Shown here piece by piece: positions 9,452-21,592 of a stretch of 64,000 nucleotides of DNA. Made by a program: the position numbers and the translations under genes. Numbering within the stretch: the first letter of the stretch is position 1; every line of letters begins with the position of its first letter. Source of the stretch: LMUY01 sp964235495 (lineage in GTDB: Bacteria; Pseudomonadota; Alphaproteobacteria; Acetobacterales; Acetobacteraceae); NCBI GenBank assembly GCA_964235495.1, contig CAXSAX010000019.1:6735-70734 (forward strand), given 5' to 3'. The notes beneath the pieces were generated by a model. It saw only the letters and a list, made by a program, of their open reading frames with translations. It was not told the origin of the DNA and searched no databases.

Positions 9452-9605
9452 CGTTACGCACTCCGCTGTTGCCCGATCAATGACGCTCGCTTCCGGGAGG
9501 TTGCATCCGCTGCGTCACGAAACCGCGAGGGGATGGAACGCTCGCCCGGCGCAGGTTGCCGTGGGCAAAAGCGCCGCTAGGGTGCGCCCAATGCGCGTCC
9601 CGGCC

Positions 9606-10169
9606 TCAACGGTCCGTCCCAGCGGGCTGCATGATCTGCGTCAGCTGCGTGCGGGCCCGGGAGACGCGCGCCTTCATGGTGCCGACCGGCACGCCGCAAA
9701 TCTGCGCCGCCTGCTCGTGGGTCAGCTCCTGGGCGCCCACCAGGACCAGCGCCTCGCGCAGCAGGGGGGGCAGGCGCCACAGCAGGTGCTGCAGGTCGCG
9801 CAGCTCCGCGGCGTCGGCCTGCTCCGGCCGCGTCGCGCCGTGCGGGGCCGGGTGGGCGTCGAGTGCTGCGGTTTCGCGGCGGCGGCGGCGGACCTGCTCG
9901 TAGAACAGGTTGCGCAGGATGGTGAACAGCCAGGCCTTGAGGTTGGTGCCGGGGCGGAACTGCGGCAGGGCGGCCAGGGCGCGCACCACCGTGTCCTGCA
10001 CCAGGTCGTCCGCCATGGCGCGGTCGCGCAGCAGGAAGCGGGCAAAGGCGCGCAAATCCGGCATCAGCGCGAGCATGTCGCGGCGCAGGCCCTCCACGCC
10101 GTCCTGGCCCGCCGCATCCCGACCGGATTGATCCGCCCCGTCCAAGCCTTGCTCTCCCGCCGTCGCCAT
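9606..10169 (-). CDS. Second ECF sigma factor, EcfG-like
   Basis: 187 aa from the ATG at 10169. An in-frame TTG at 10205 would add 12 residues and is less likely. Region 2 (AMADDLVQDTVVRALAALPQF, PGTNLKAWLFTILRNLFYEQVRRRRRE) and region 4 (LPPLLREALVLVGAQELTHEQAAQICGVPVGTMKARVSRAR) are clear. It resembles the EcfG group and lies between ecfG and the divergent phyR, so it may be a paralogous stress sigma factor under the same NepR/PhyR switch. That link is inferred from position only. Confidence 0.85.
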   Translation of the reverse strand: MATAGEQGLDGADQSGRDAAGQDGVEGLRRDMLALMPDLRAFARFLLRDRAMADDLVQDTVVRALAALPQFRPGTNLKAWLFTILRNLFYEQVRRRRRETAALDAHPAPHGATRPEQADAAELRDLQHLLWRLPPLLREALVLVGAQELTHEQAAQICGVPVGTMKARVSRARTQLTQIMQPAGTDR

Positions 10170-10219
10170 GCGCCCGCATATCCGTTCCGCGCCGCCTTCC
10201 GGCAAGTAGAGGTTTTGTC

Positions 10220-10957
10220 ATGAGCGGCTTCCAGCGTGAGGACTTGATTCGCGCCCTGCCCTATGCGCGGCGCTACGCTCGCGCCCTGTCGGGCGACCAG
10301 GCCGGCGGCGATGCCCTGGTGACGCAGGCGGTGCGCACCCTGCTGGCGGCCAGCCAGGCCGAGGACGCCCGGCTCGCCCTGTACCGGGAAGTCACCGCCT
10401 GCTTTGGCAGCGCGCTGCCGGCCGAGGGCATCGAGGCGAGGCTGTCCGACGTGCAACGCAAGCTGCTGCTGCTCACCTCGCTGGAGGAGGTGCCGCTCGC
10501 GACGGCCGCATCCCTGCTCGGCCTGGGCGGCGAGGAGGCCGAGCAGCTGCTGGCCGAAGCGCGCGGCCACCTGCGCGCCGCCGCCGCCACGGACGTGCTG
10601 ATCATCGAGGACGAGCCGGTCATCGCCATGGACATCGAGGAGTTGGTGGCCGGCTGCGGCCACCGCGTGGTGGGAGTTGCGGCCACGGAGGCGGAGGCGG
10701 TCGCGATGGCGGTGCAGACCCGGCCCGGGCTGATCCTGGCCGACATCAACCTCGGCGCCGGCGGCGACGGCAGCTCCGCCGTGTCGCGCATCATGCGCAG
10801 CCACTACGCCCCGGTGATCTTCGTCACCGCCTACCCGGAGCGGCTGCTGACGGGGGAAGCGCTGGAGCCGGCCTTTGTCATCACCAAGCCGTTCGAGCCG
10901 CTGACACTGGCCATCGCCACCTACCAGGCCGTCACCGGCGGCGTGCGGCTCGATTGA
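10220..10957 (+). CDS. phyR: Anti-anti-sigma response regulator PhyR
   Basis: 245 aa. The N-terminal half (1-120) is a sigma-factor-like domain without DNA-binding function. The C-terminal half is a receiver domain: acidic pocket IIEDEP (129-134), phospho-acceptor Asp-175 (LADINL), Thr-203 in FVTAYPE, Lys-223 in TKPFEP. Phosphorylated PhyR binds NepR and frees EcfG. An AGAGG ribosome site precedes the ATG. It is divergent from the second sigma gene and stands 79 bp upstream of the glucan/trehalose operon on the same strand, so read-through is possible. Confidence 0.94.
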   Translation: MSGFQREDLIRALPYARRYARALSGDQAGGDALVTQAVRTLLAASQAEDARLALYREVTACFGSALPAEGIEARLSDVQRKLLLLTSLEEVPLATAASLLGLGGEEAEQLLAEARGHLRAAAATDVLIIEDEPVIAMDIEELVAGCGHRVVGVAATEAEAVAMAVQTRPGLILADINLGAGGDGSSAVSRIMRSHYAPVIFVTAYPERLLTGEALEPAFVITKPFEPLTLAIATYQAVTGGVRLD

Positions 10958-11036
10958 TCTTGCCCCCGGAGCGGAAACCGCCCGCGCGCCCGGGCGTCCT
11001 TGAAACCATGTTCCCCCGTATGCGAGACCTGCCGGC

Positions 11037-14000
11037 ATGAACGCCATCGACCGCGCCGCCGCAACCATGGCCGCCCCTGCGCCGGGGCAGTCCTGCGCCC
11101 GCATCCGCTACCTGGACCCGCTCGCCGCCCCGTGGCCCGGATCGTGGGATGCCGTGCTGGAGCGGGCTGCCGCCGCCGGCTTCACCGCCGCCCTGATGCC
11201 GCCGCCCTGGGCGCCCGGCGCCGACGGGGACCGCTTCGCCCCGGCGACGCTGGAGCGGGTGCACCCGGGCCTCGGCGGCGGCGGGGCAGGGGAGTGCCTG
11301 GCCCAGTTCGCCGCGGCGTGCCGCAAGCACGGCCTGCAAGCGATGATCGACCTGCCGCTGGCGTCGCTGTCGGCGGAGTTCACCGCGGACGCGGCCCCGT
11401 TCGCCCCCGTCACCGCCCTCGACGCGCTGGACCCGCGGGGCGGGGCGGCGCGGCGGCGCGAGGTGGCCGACCCGTCCGGGCTCGGCGCCTGGTGGGCGCC
11501 CACGGTGCAGGCCTGCGTGGCCGCCGACATCGCCGGGTTCCGCGTGCTCGGGCTGGAGACGGCGCCGGGTGCGCTGGCCCACCTGCGCCGCGCCGCGCCG
11601 GATGCCGTGCTGCTCGCCTGGACCGTCGGCATGGGGGCCGAGTCGCTCGGCCGGCTGTCCGGCGCGAGCTACGTCGCCGCCTCCCTGGCCGGCTGGGACG
11701 GCCGGGCGGCGTGGTTCTGGGACCAGATGGCCCTGCTGCGGCAGGTGGCGCCCGTGCTGGCCTGCCCGGAGGACCCGTTCGGCGCGCGCATCGGCGGCGC
11801 GGTGCATGACCCGGCGCAGTTGCTGCCGGCGCTGCGCCAGGCTGCCGGGCTCGCCTGCCTCGCCGGCGATGGCTGGCTGGTGCCGGAAGGCTTCGAGGCG
11901 GGGGCGCGCCGCGCCATGGATCCGCGCGGCCGCACCCCGGCCGAGGCGCGGGCCGCGTTGCTCGACCTGTCCGCGTACAACCAGCTGATCGCCGAGGCCG
12001 GCAAGCCGCAGCAGGGCCTGCAGCTGCTCTCCGGGGCGTCGCCGCTGGCGGTGCTGCGCACGGACGCGGCCGATGCCCGCTTCGCCCGGCGCGCCACGGT
12101 CAAGCTGCTCAACGCGGACACGGCGCGGCCCTGCCCGCTCGACCCGGCGGGGCTGCTCTCGGCCATCGATGGGTCGTTTGCGCCGTTCCGCGCGGCGGAT
12201 GGCGCGGTGCTGCAGCCGGGCGCGCCGTTCCAGCTGGCGCCGGGCGAGATACTGCTGTTCACCGCCGACGCGGTGGCCAAGGCGGAGCCGGCCGGCCCGC
12301 TCGACGCGGACGCAGCGCGCCGCTTCGCCAACGGGCCGCGGGTGGCGATCGAGGCGCCCTCCCCCTGCGTCGAGGACGGCTCGCTCGCGGTCAAGCGGCT
12401 GGTGGGGGAGTCGGTGACGATCTCGGTGGACGTGGTGTGCGACGGGCACGACAAGCTGGGCGTGGCGCTGCACTGGCGCGAGGCGGGCAGCAAGGCGCAC
12501 CACGAGATGCGCATGAGCCCGGCCGGCAACGACCGGTTCGTGGCGGAGCTGCCGCTGACCCGGATCGGCAGCTACGAGTACGGCGTGCAGGCCTGGCGCG
12601 ACGCGTTCGCCAGCTACCGCGACGAGATCGCCAAGAAGAGCGCCGCCGAGCTGAACGTGGCGCTGGAGCTGCGCGAGGGCATGGCGCTGCTGGCGCGCAC
12701 CCTCGGGCGCGCGCAGGGCAGCCTGCGCGCCACGCTGCAGGCGGCGATGACCGAGCTGGAAGCGGCGGACGACGCGGCCAAGCTCGCGCGGTTCTTGTCG
12801 CCGGAGATGGCGGAGCTGATGGCGCAGGCCGACGACCGGCCGCAGGCGGCGCTGCTGCCCCGCCCCATCCGCATCGACGCCGAGCGCCCCGGCGCCGCCT
12901 TTGCCGCTTGGTACGAGGTGTTCCCGCGCTCCATGAGCAACGACCCGGCGCGCCACGGCACCTTCCGCGACGTGGAGCGCCACCTGCCCCGCGTGCGTGC
13001 CATGGGCTTCGACGTGCTGTATTTCCCGCCGATCCACCCGATCGGCCGCACCAACCGCAAGGGGCCGAACAACACCCTCACGCCGGCGCCGGGCGATCCG
13101 GGCAGCCCGTACGCGATCGGCTCGGAGGAGGGCGGGCACGACGCGCTGCACCCCGAGCTGGGCACGATGGCGGACTTCCAGCACCTGATCGCCGCGGCGG
13201 CCGAGCACGGGCTGGAGATCGCCATTGACTTCGCCATCCAGTGCTCGCCCGACCACCCGTGGCTGAAGCAGCACCGCGGCTGGTTCGACTGGCGGCCGGA
13301 CGGCTCGATCAAGTACGCGGAGAATCCGCCGAAGAAGTACCAGGACATCGTCAACGTCGATTTCTACGCGGCCGACGCCGTCCCGGGGCTGTGGCTGGCG
13401 CTGGCCGAGGCGGTGCTGTTCTGGATGGAGCAGGGCATCCGGCTGGTGCGGGTGGACAACCCGCATACCAAACCGCTGCCGTTCTGGCAGTGGATGATCG
13501 GCATGGTGCGGGAGCGCTACCCGGACGCGGTGTTCCTGGCCGAGGCGTTTACCCGGCCCAAGGTGATGTATCGGCTGGCCAAGGTGGGCTTCAGCCAGTC
13601 CTACACCTATTTCACCTGGCGCGAGACCAAGCAGGAGATGGAGACCTACCTCACGGAGCTGGGCGAGCCGGGACCGCGCGAGTTCTTCCGCCCGCATTTC
13701 TTCGTCAACACGCCGGACATCAACCCGCTGTACCTGCAGGGCGCCGGGCGCTCCTCCTACCTGATCCGCGCGGCGCTGGCGGCCACGCTGTCCGGGCTGT
13801 GGGGCGTGTACAACGGCTTCGAGCTGTGCGAGGGCGCGCCCGTGCCCGGCAAGGAGGAGTACCTGGACAGCGAGAAGTATCAGGTCCGCGCCTGGGACTG
13901 GGACCGCCCGGGCAACATCGTGGCCGAGATCACCGCGCTGAACCGCATGCGCCGGGCTAACCCGGCGTTGCGCACCCACCTCGACACCCGCTTCCTGCCC

Positions 14001-14267
14001 GCCGGCAACGGCGCGGTGAGCGTGTTCATGAAGGCCACGCCCGACCGCAGCAACGTGGTGGTGGTAGCCATCTCGTTTGACCCCGACCAGGCGCAGGCGA
14101 CCGGGTGGGAGTTTCCGTTCTGGCTGTGGGGAGTCGATGAGAATGCCCCCTTCGAGGCCGAGGACGTGCTAGGTGGGACGCGTTCCACCTGGCGCGGCAA
14201 GTACCAGTCCGTCCAGCTCGACGCCAGCCGCCCGTACGCGGCCTGGTCCATCCGCCTGCTCTCCTGA
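11037..14267 (+). CDS. glgE: Alpha-1,4-glucan:maltose-1-phosphate maltosyltransferase GlgE, N-terminally extended
   Basis: 1076 aa, far longer than actinobacterial GlgE of about 670 aa. The C-terminal 650 residues are GH13_3: all-beta N-domain, then the catalytic barrel with nucleophile Asp-807 in LVRVDNPHTKP and acid/base Glu-836 in FLAEAFTRP, plus YEVFPRS and FPPIHPIGRTNRKG. The first 400 residues form a second, degenerate amylase-like domain; I see no catalytic Asp/Glu pair there. It transfers maltose from maltose-1-phosphate to growing alpha-glucan. First gene of the operon; treS-mak follows after 12 bp and supplies its substrate. Confidence 0.92.
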   Translation: MNAIDRAAATMAAPAPGQSCARIRYLDPLAAPWPGSWDAVLERAAAAGFTAALMPPPWAPGADGDRFAPATLERVHPGLGGGGAGECLAQFAAACRKHGLQAMIDLPLASLSAEFTADAAPFAPVTALDALDPRGGAARRREVADPSGLGAWWAPTVQACVAADIAGFRVLGLETAPGALAHLRRAAPDAVLLAWTVGMGAESLGRLSGASYVAASLAGWDGRAAWFWDQMALLRQVAPVLACPEDPFGARIGGAVHDPAQLLPALRQAAGLACLAGDGWLVPEGFEAGARRAMDPRGRTPAEARAALLDLSAYNQLIAEAGKPQQGLQLLSGASPLAVLRTDAADARFARRATVKLLNADTARPCPLDPAGLLSAIDGSFAPFRAADGAVLQPGAPFQLAPGEILLFTADAVAKAEPAGPLDADAARRFANGPRVAIEAPSPCVEDGSLAVKRLVGESVTISVDVVCDGHDKLGVALHWREAGSKAHHEMRMSPAGNDRFVAELPLTRIGSYEYGVQAWRDAFASYRDEIAKKSAAELNVALELREGMALLARTLGRAQGSLRATLQAAMTELEAADDAAKLARFLSPEMAELMAQADDRPQAALLPRPIRIDAERPGAAFAAWYEVFPRSMSNDPARHGTFRDVERHLPRVRAMGFDVLYFPPIHPIGRTNRKGPNNTLTPAPGDPGSPYAIGSEEGGHDALHPELGTMADFQHLIAAAAEHGLEIAIDFAIQCSPDHPWLKQHRGWFDWRPDGSIKYAENPPKKYQDIVNVDFYAADAVPGLWLALAEAVLFWMEQGIRLVRVDNPHTKPLPFWQWMIGMVRERYPDAVFLAEAFTRPKVMYRLAKVGFSQSYTYFTWRETKQEMETYLTELGEPGPREFFRPHFFVNTPDINPLYLQGAGRSSYLIRAALAATLSGLWGVYNGFELCEGAPVPGKEEYLDSEKYQVRAWDWDRPGNIVAEITALNRMRRANPALRTHLDTRFLPAGNGAVSVFMKATPDRSNVVVVAISFDPDQAQATGWEFPFWLWGVDENAPFEAEDVLGGTRSTWRGKYQSVQLDASRPYAAWSIRLLS

Positions 14268-14279
14268 ACCGAGGTCCAG

Positions 14280-17619
<3,340 letters not shown>

Positions 17620-17627
<8 letters not shown>

Positions 17628-19809
17628 CGTGATTTCGGACGCGCTGCCCGGCCTCGACCCCGGCGCGGTCAACGCCATCGTCGAGGCCCGCCACGGCGAT
17701 CCATTCGCCGTGCTGGGGCCGCATGACGGCGCCATCCGCGCCTTCATCCCCGGCGCCGACACGGTGAGCGTGGTGGAGCAGGACACCGGGCTGGTGGTGG
17801 GCGAGCTGCGGCGCGTGCATCCCGCCGGGTTCTTCGCTGGCCCCGCGGGCACGCACCGCGCCTACCGGCTGCGCATCCAGCAGGGGGCGGCGAGCTGGGA
17901 GACGGAGGACCCGTACTCCTTCCCGCCCGTGCTTGGGGATCTGGACGTCCACCTGCTCGCGGAAGGCCGCCACCTGGATTTCGGCCGCTGCATGGGCGCG
18001 CACCCGGCGGAGCTGGAGGGCGTGGCCGGCGTGCAGTTCGCCGTGTGGGCGCCCAACGCGCAGCGCGTGTCGGTGGTGGGGGACTTCAACGGCTGGGACG
18101 GCCGCCGCCACCCGATGCGCAAGCGCCATGGCGCCGGCGTGTGGGAGCTGTTCGTGCCACGGATCGGCGCGGGCGTGCTGTACAAGTACGAGATGCTCGG
18201 CCCGCACGGCGACCGGCTGCCGCTGAAGGCCGACCCGGTGGCCTGGGCCGCGCAAATCCCGCCATTGACCGCCTCCATCGTCGCCGACGACGCGCCGTTC
18301 CCGTGGACGGACGCCGAGTGGGTGGCCAGCCGCGCGGCGCGGCAGGCGCAGGGGGCGCCGATCTCGGTGTACGAGGTGCACGCCGGGTCCTGGTCGCCGG
18401 CCGCCCACATGGGCGTGGACGGCTGGGACCGCCTGGCCGACCAGTTGGCGCCCTACGCGGCGGGGCTCGGCTTCACCCACATCGAGCTGCTGCCGATCAT
18501 GGAGCACCCGTTCGGCGGCTCCTGGGGCTACCAGCCGCTGGGGCAGTTCGCCCCCTCCTCCCGGCTCGGCCCGCCGGAGGCGTTCGCGCGCTTCGTGGAC
18601 CGCTGCCACGCCCTGGGCCTGGGCGTGATCCTGGACTGGGTGCCGGCGCATTTCCCGACCGACGCCTACGGCCTGGCGCATTTCGACGGCACGGCGCTGT
18701 ACGAGCACCAGGACCCGCGCGAGGGCTTCCACCAGGACTGGAACACCCTGATCTATAACCTCGGCCGCAACGAGGTCCGCGCCTTCCTGATCGGCTCCGC
18801 CCTGTTCTGGCTGGAGCACTACCACGTGGACGCCATCCGGGTGGATGCGGTGGCCTCCATGCTGTACCGCGACTACAGCCGCAAGGCCGGCGAGTGGGTG
18901 CCGAACAAGTACGGCGGGCGCGAGAACCTGGAGACGGTGTCCTTCCTGCAGGACCTCAGCCGCGCGGTGGCCGAGCGGGCGCCCGGCGCCATGCTGGTGG
19001 CGGAGGAGAGCACCGCCTGGCCCGGCGTCACCAAGGCAGCGGACGAGGGCGGGCTCGGCTTCACCTACAAGTGGAACATGGGCTGGATGCACGACACGCT
19101 GCACTACGCCGAGGAGCAGCCGGTCTATCGCAAGTACCACCACGGCGAGATGACGTTCGGCATGGTGTACGCCTACAGCGAGAAGTTCCTGCTGCCGATC
19201 AGCCACGACGAGGTGGTGTACGGCAAGGGTTCGCTGCTCGGCAAGATGCCGGGGGACCGCTGGCAGAAGTTCGCCACGCTGCGCGCTTATCTCGGCTTCA
19301 TGTGGACCCACCCGGGCAAGAAGCTGCTGTTCATGGGCTGCGAGTTCGCCCAGGAGCGGGAGTGGAACCACGATCACGGGCTGGACTGGGACCTGCTGGA
19401 CCAGCCGGAGCACCGCGGCGTGCAATCCCTGGTGCGCGACCTGAACGCGCGCTACCGCGACCTGCCGGCGCTGCACCGGATGGACTGCGTGCCGGAAGGC
19501 TTCCGCTGGGTGGTGGACGGGGACGCCGAGCAAAGCGTGTTCGCCTACCTGCGGATGGGGGGCGATGGCGTGACGCCCGTGCTGGTGGTTTGCAACTTCA
19601 CGCCCGTGCCGCGTTACGGATACCGCCTTGGGGCGCCGCAAGGCGGCGCGTGGCGGGAAAGGTTGAACACGGATGCGGCCCTCTACGGCGGCGGCAACGT
19701 CGGCAATGGCGGCCCGGTGCAGGCCGAAGACGTGCCGAGCCATGGCTTTCCCGCCTCGCTGCTGCTGACCCTGCCTCCCTTGGCCACCATCATCCTCGTC
19801 GCGGAGTGA
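17620..19809 (+). CDS. glgB: 1,4-alpha-glucan branching enzyme GlgB
   Basis: 729 aa, the usual length. N-terminal N1/CBM48 modules (about 20-220; VWAPNAQRVSVVGDFNGWDGR), a GH13_9 barrel with YEVHAGSW, catalytic Asp in IRVDAVASMLYRDY and Glu in MLVAEEST, and a beta C-domain. It introduces alpha-1,6 branches into the GlgE product. The ATG at 17620 overlaps the treS-mak stop by 8 bp. Confidence 0.95.
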
Positions 19810-19834
19810 TCCTGCGGCCGACACGGAGCCCACC

Positions 19835-21592
19835 ATGACCGAACGGTTCGCCCATCCCTTGCCGTTCGGTGCCGAACTGGAGGGCGACCAGGCTCGCTTC
19901 CGGGTTTGGGCGCCCTCGGTCGAACGGCTTGCCGTGCAGCTGAATGGCGCAGAGCACTCGATGGCGGCGGAGGCGGACGGCGTCTATGCCGCCACCGTGC
20001 CGGCCAAGGCGGGCGACCGCTACAAGTTCGCCGCCCCGGACGGCCTGGCTTTCCCCGACCCGGCTTCCCGCGCGCAGGGTCCGGACGTGCACGACGCCAG
20101 CCTGCTGGTGGACCCGCGCAGCTACGCCTGGCAGCACGCCGAATGGCGTGGCCGGCCGTGGCACGAGACGGTGATCTACGAGCTGCACGCCGGCGCGTTC
20201 GGCGGCTTCGACGGCCTGCGCGCCCAGCTGCCGCGCCTGGCCGCCCTGGGCGTCACCGCGGTCGAGCTGATGCCGGTCGCCGATTTCCCGGGCGCGCATA
20301 ACTGGGGCTATGACGGCGTGCTGCCCTACGCGCCGGACGCCGCCTACGGCACGCCCGATCAGTTCAAGGCCATGGTCGATGCCGCGCACGGGCTGGGGCT
20401 GATGGTGTTCCTGGACGTGGTGTACAACCATTTCGGCCCGGACGGCGCGTACATCCACGCCTTCGCCAAGACGTTCTTCCGCGAGGACCTGCACACCCCC
20501 TGGGGGGCCGCGATCGACTTCCGCAAGCCGCAGGTGCAGCAGTACTTCACGCAGAACGCGCTGTACTGGCTCAAGGAGTACCGCGTGGACGGCCTGCGCT
20601 TCGACGCCGTGCACGCCTTCAAGGACCCGGAGTTCCTGGACGACCTGGCCGCCGCCATCCGCGCCGGAGTCGAGCCCGGCCGCCACGTCCACCTGGTGCT
20701 GGAGCACGAGGGCAACGCCGCCCGCCACCTGCGCGCCGGCCCGGACGCGCCCGGCTTCGACGCGCAGTGGACGGACGACGTGCACCACGCGCTGCACGTG
20801 TTGCTGACGCGCGAGCAGGAAGGCTACTACGAGGACTTCGCCGACCCGATCCATCACCTGGCCAAGTCGATGGCCGAGGGGTTCGCCTACCAGGGCCAGG
20901 TGTCCAAGCACAGCGGCGAGCCGCGGGGGGAGCCGTCCGGCCACCTGCCCTCTACCGCCTTCGTCATCTGCCTGCAGAACCACGACCAGATCGGCAACCG
21001 CGCCCTGGGCGAGCGGCTGACGGCGCTGGCCGACCCGCAGGCGCTGCGCGCCGCCACCGTGCTGCTCCTGCTGTCGCCGTTCATCCCGCTGATGTTCATG
21101 GGCGAGGAGGTGGAGAGCCAGACGCCGTTCCTGTTCTTCACCGACCACAACGCCGAGCTGGCGGAGCTGGTGCGCAAGGGCCGCCGCGCCGAGTTCAAGC
21201 ACTTCGCCGCCTTCCAGGACCCGGCGCGGCGCGACAGCATCCCTGATCCCAATGCCGCCAGCACCTTCCAGGCCTCCATCCCCGATTTCAGCGGCGACGC
21301 CTCGTTCGCCACCAAGCTGCTGCACCTGCGGCAGCAGCGCGTGGCGCCGGGCATCCCGGGCGCGCGCAGCGCCGGGGTGGAGGTGCTCGCCAAGCACGCC
21401 CTGGTGGCGCGCTGGACGCTCGGCACCGGGGAGACGCTGGCGATCGCGCTCAACCTCGGCAACGAGAAGCCCGGCATCCCGATGCCGTCCGGCGACATGA
21501 TCTTCGAGTGGCCGGTGGGCGCCTGGGACGGGGCGATGTACGGCTTCCTGGTCGAACGCTCCGCCACCGCCTGGATCGAGCCGGCGCGTTGA
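19835..21592 (+). CDS. treZ: Malto-oligosyltrehalose trehalohydrolase TreZ
   Basis: 585 aa. CBM48-like N-domain (FRVWAPSVERLAVQLNG), then a GH13_10 barrel: VIYELHAGAF, ELMPVADFPGAHNWGYDGV, catalytic Asp in GLRFDAVHAF, and Glu in LEHEGNA. It cuts trehalose off malto-oligosyl-trehalose made by TreY. The ATG at 19835 has a GGAG site. The stop overlaps the TTG start of malQ. Confidence 0.94.
   Translation: MTERFAHPLPFGAELEGDQARFRVWAPSVERLAVQLNGAEHSMAAEADGVYAATVPAKAGDRYKFAAPDGLAFPDPASRAQGPDVHDASLLVDPRSYAWQHAEWRGRPWHETVIYELHAGAFGGFDGLRAQLPRLAALGVTAVELMPVADFPGAHNWGYDGVLPYAPDAAYGTPDQFKAMVDAAHGLGLMVFLDVVYNHFGPDGAYIHAFAKTFFREDLHTPWGAAIDFRKPQVQQYFTQNALYWLKEYRVDGLRFDAVHAFKDPEFLDDLAAAIRAGVEPGRHVHLVLEHEGNAARHLRAGPDAPGFDAQWTDDVHHALHVLLTREQEGYYEDFADPIHHLAKSMAEGFAYQGQVSKHSGEPRGEPSGHLPSTAFVICLQNHDQIGNRALGERLTALADPQALRAATVLLLLSPFIPLMFMGEEVESQTPFLFFTDHNAELAELVRKGRRAEFKHFAAFQDPARRDSIPDPNAASTFQASIPDFSGDASFATKLLHLRQQRVAPGIPGARSAGVEVLAKHALVARWTLGTGETLAIALNLGNEKPGIPMPSGDMIFEWPVGAWDGAMYGFLVERSATAWIEPAR

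Noticed and set aside
9452..9605. EcfG-type promoter (GGAAC, 16-17 bp, CGTT) upstream of ecfG
   Set aside because: Only partial matches with wrong spacing (for example GCAAC, 14 bp, CGTT) were found, so it is not reported as a feature.
10164..10188. GGAAC element (minus strand) just upstream of the second sigma gene
   Set aside because: No CGTT at the needed distance and it is too close to the start codon.
10932..13979. 1015-codon open frame on the minus strand
   Set aside because: Antisense shadow of glgE; composition is Arg/Ala/His-rich without any domain, as expected opposite GC-rich genes. The same holds for long minus-strand frames at 14169-17852, 17074-19836 and 22932-26015.
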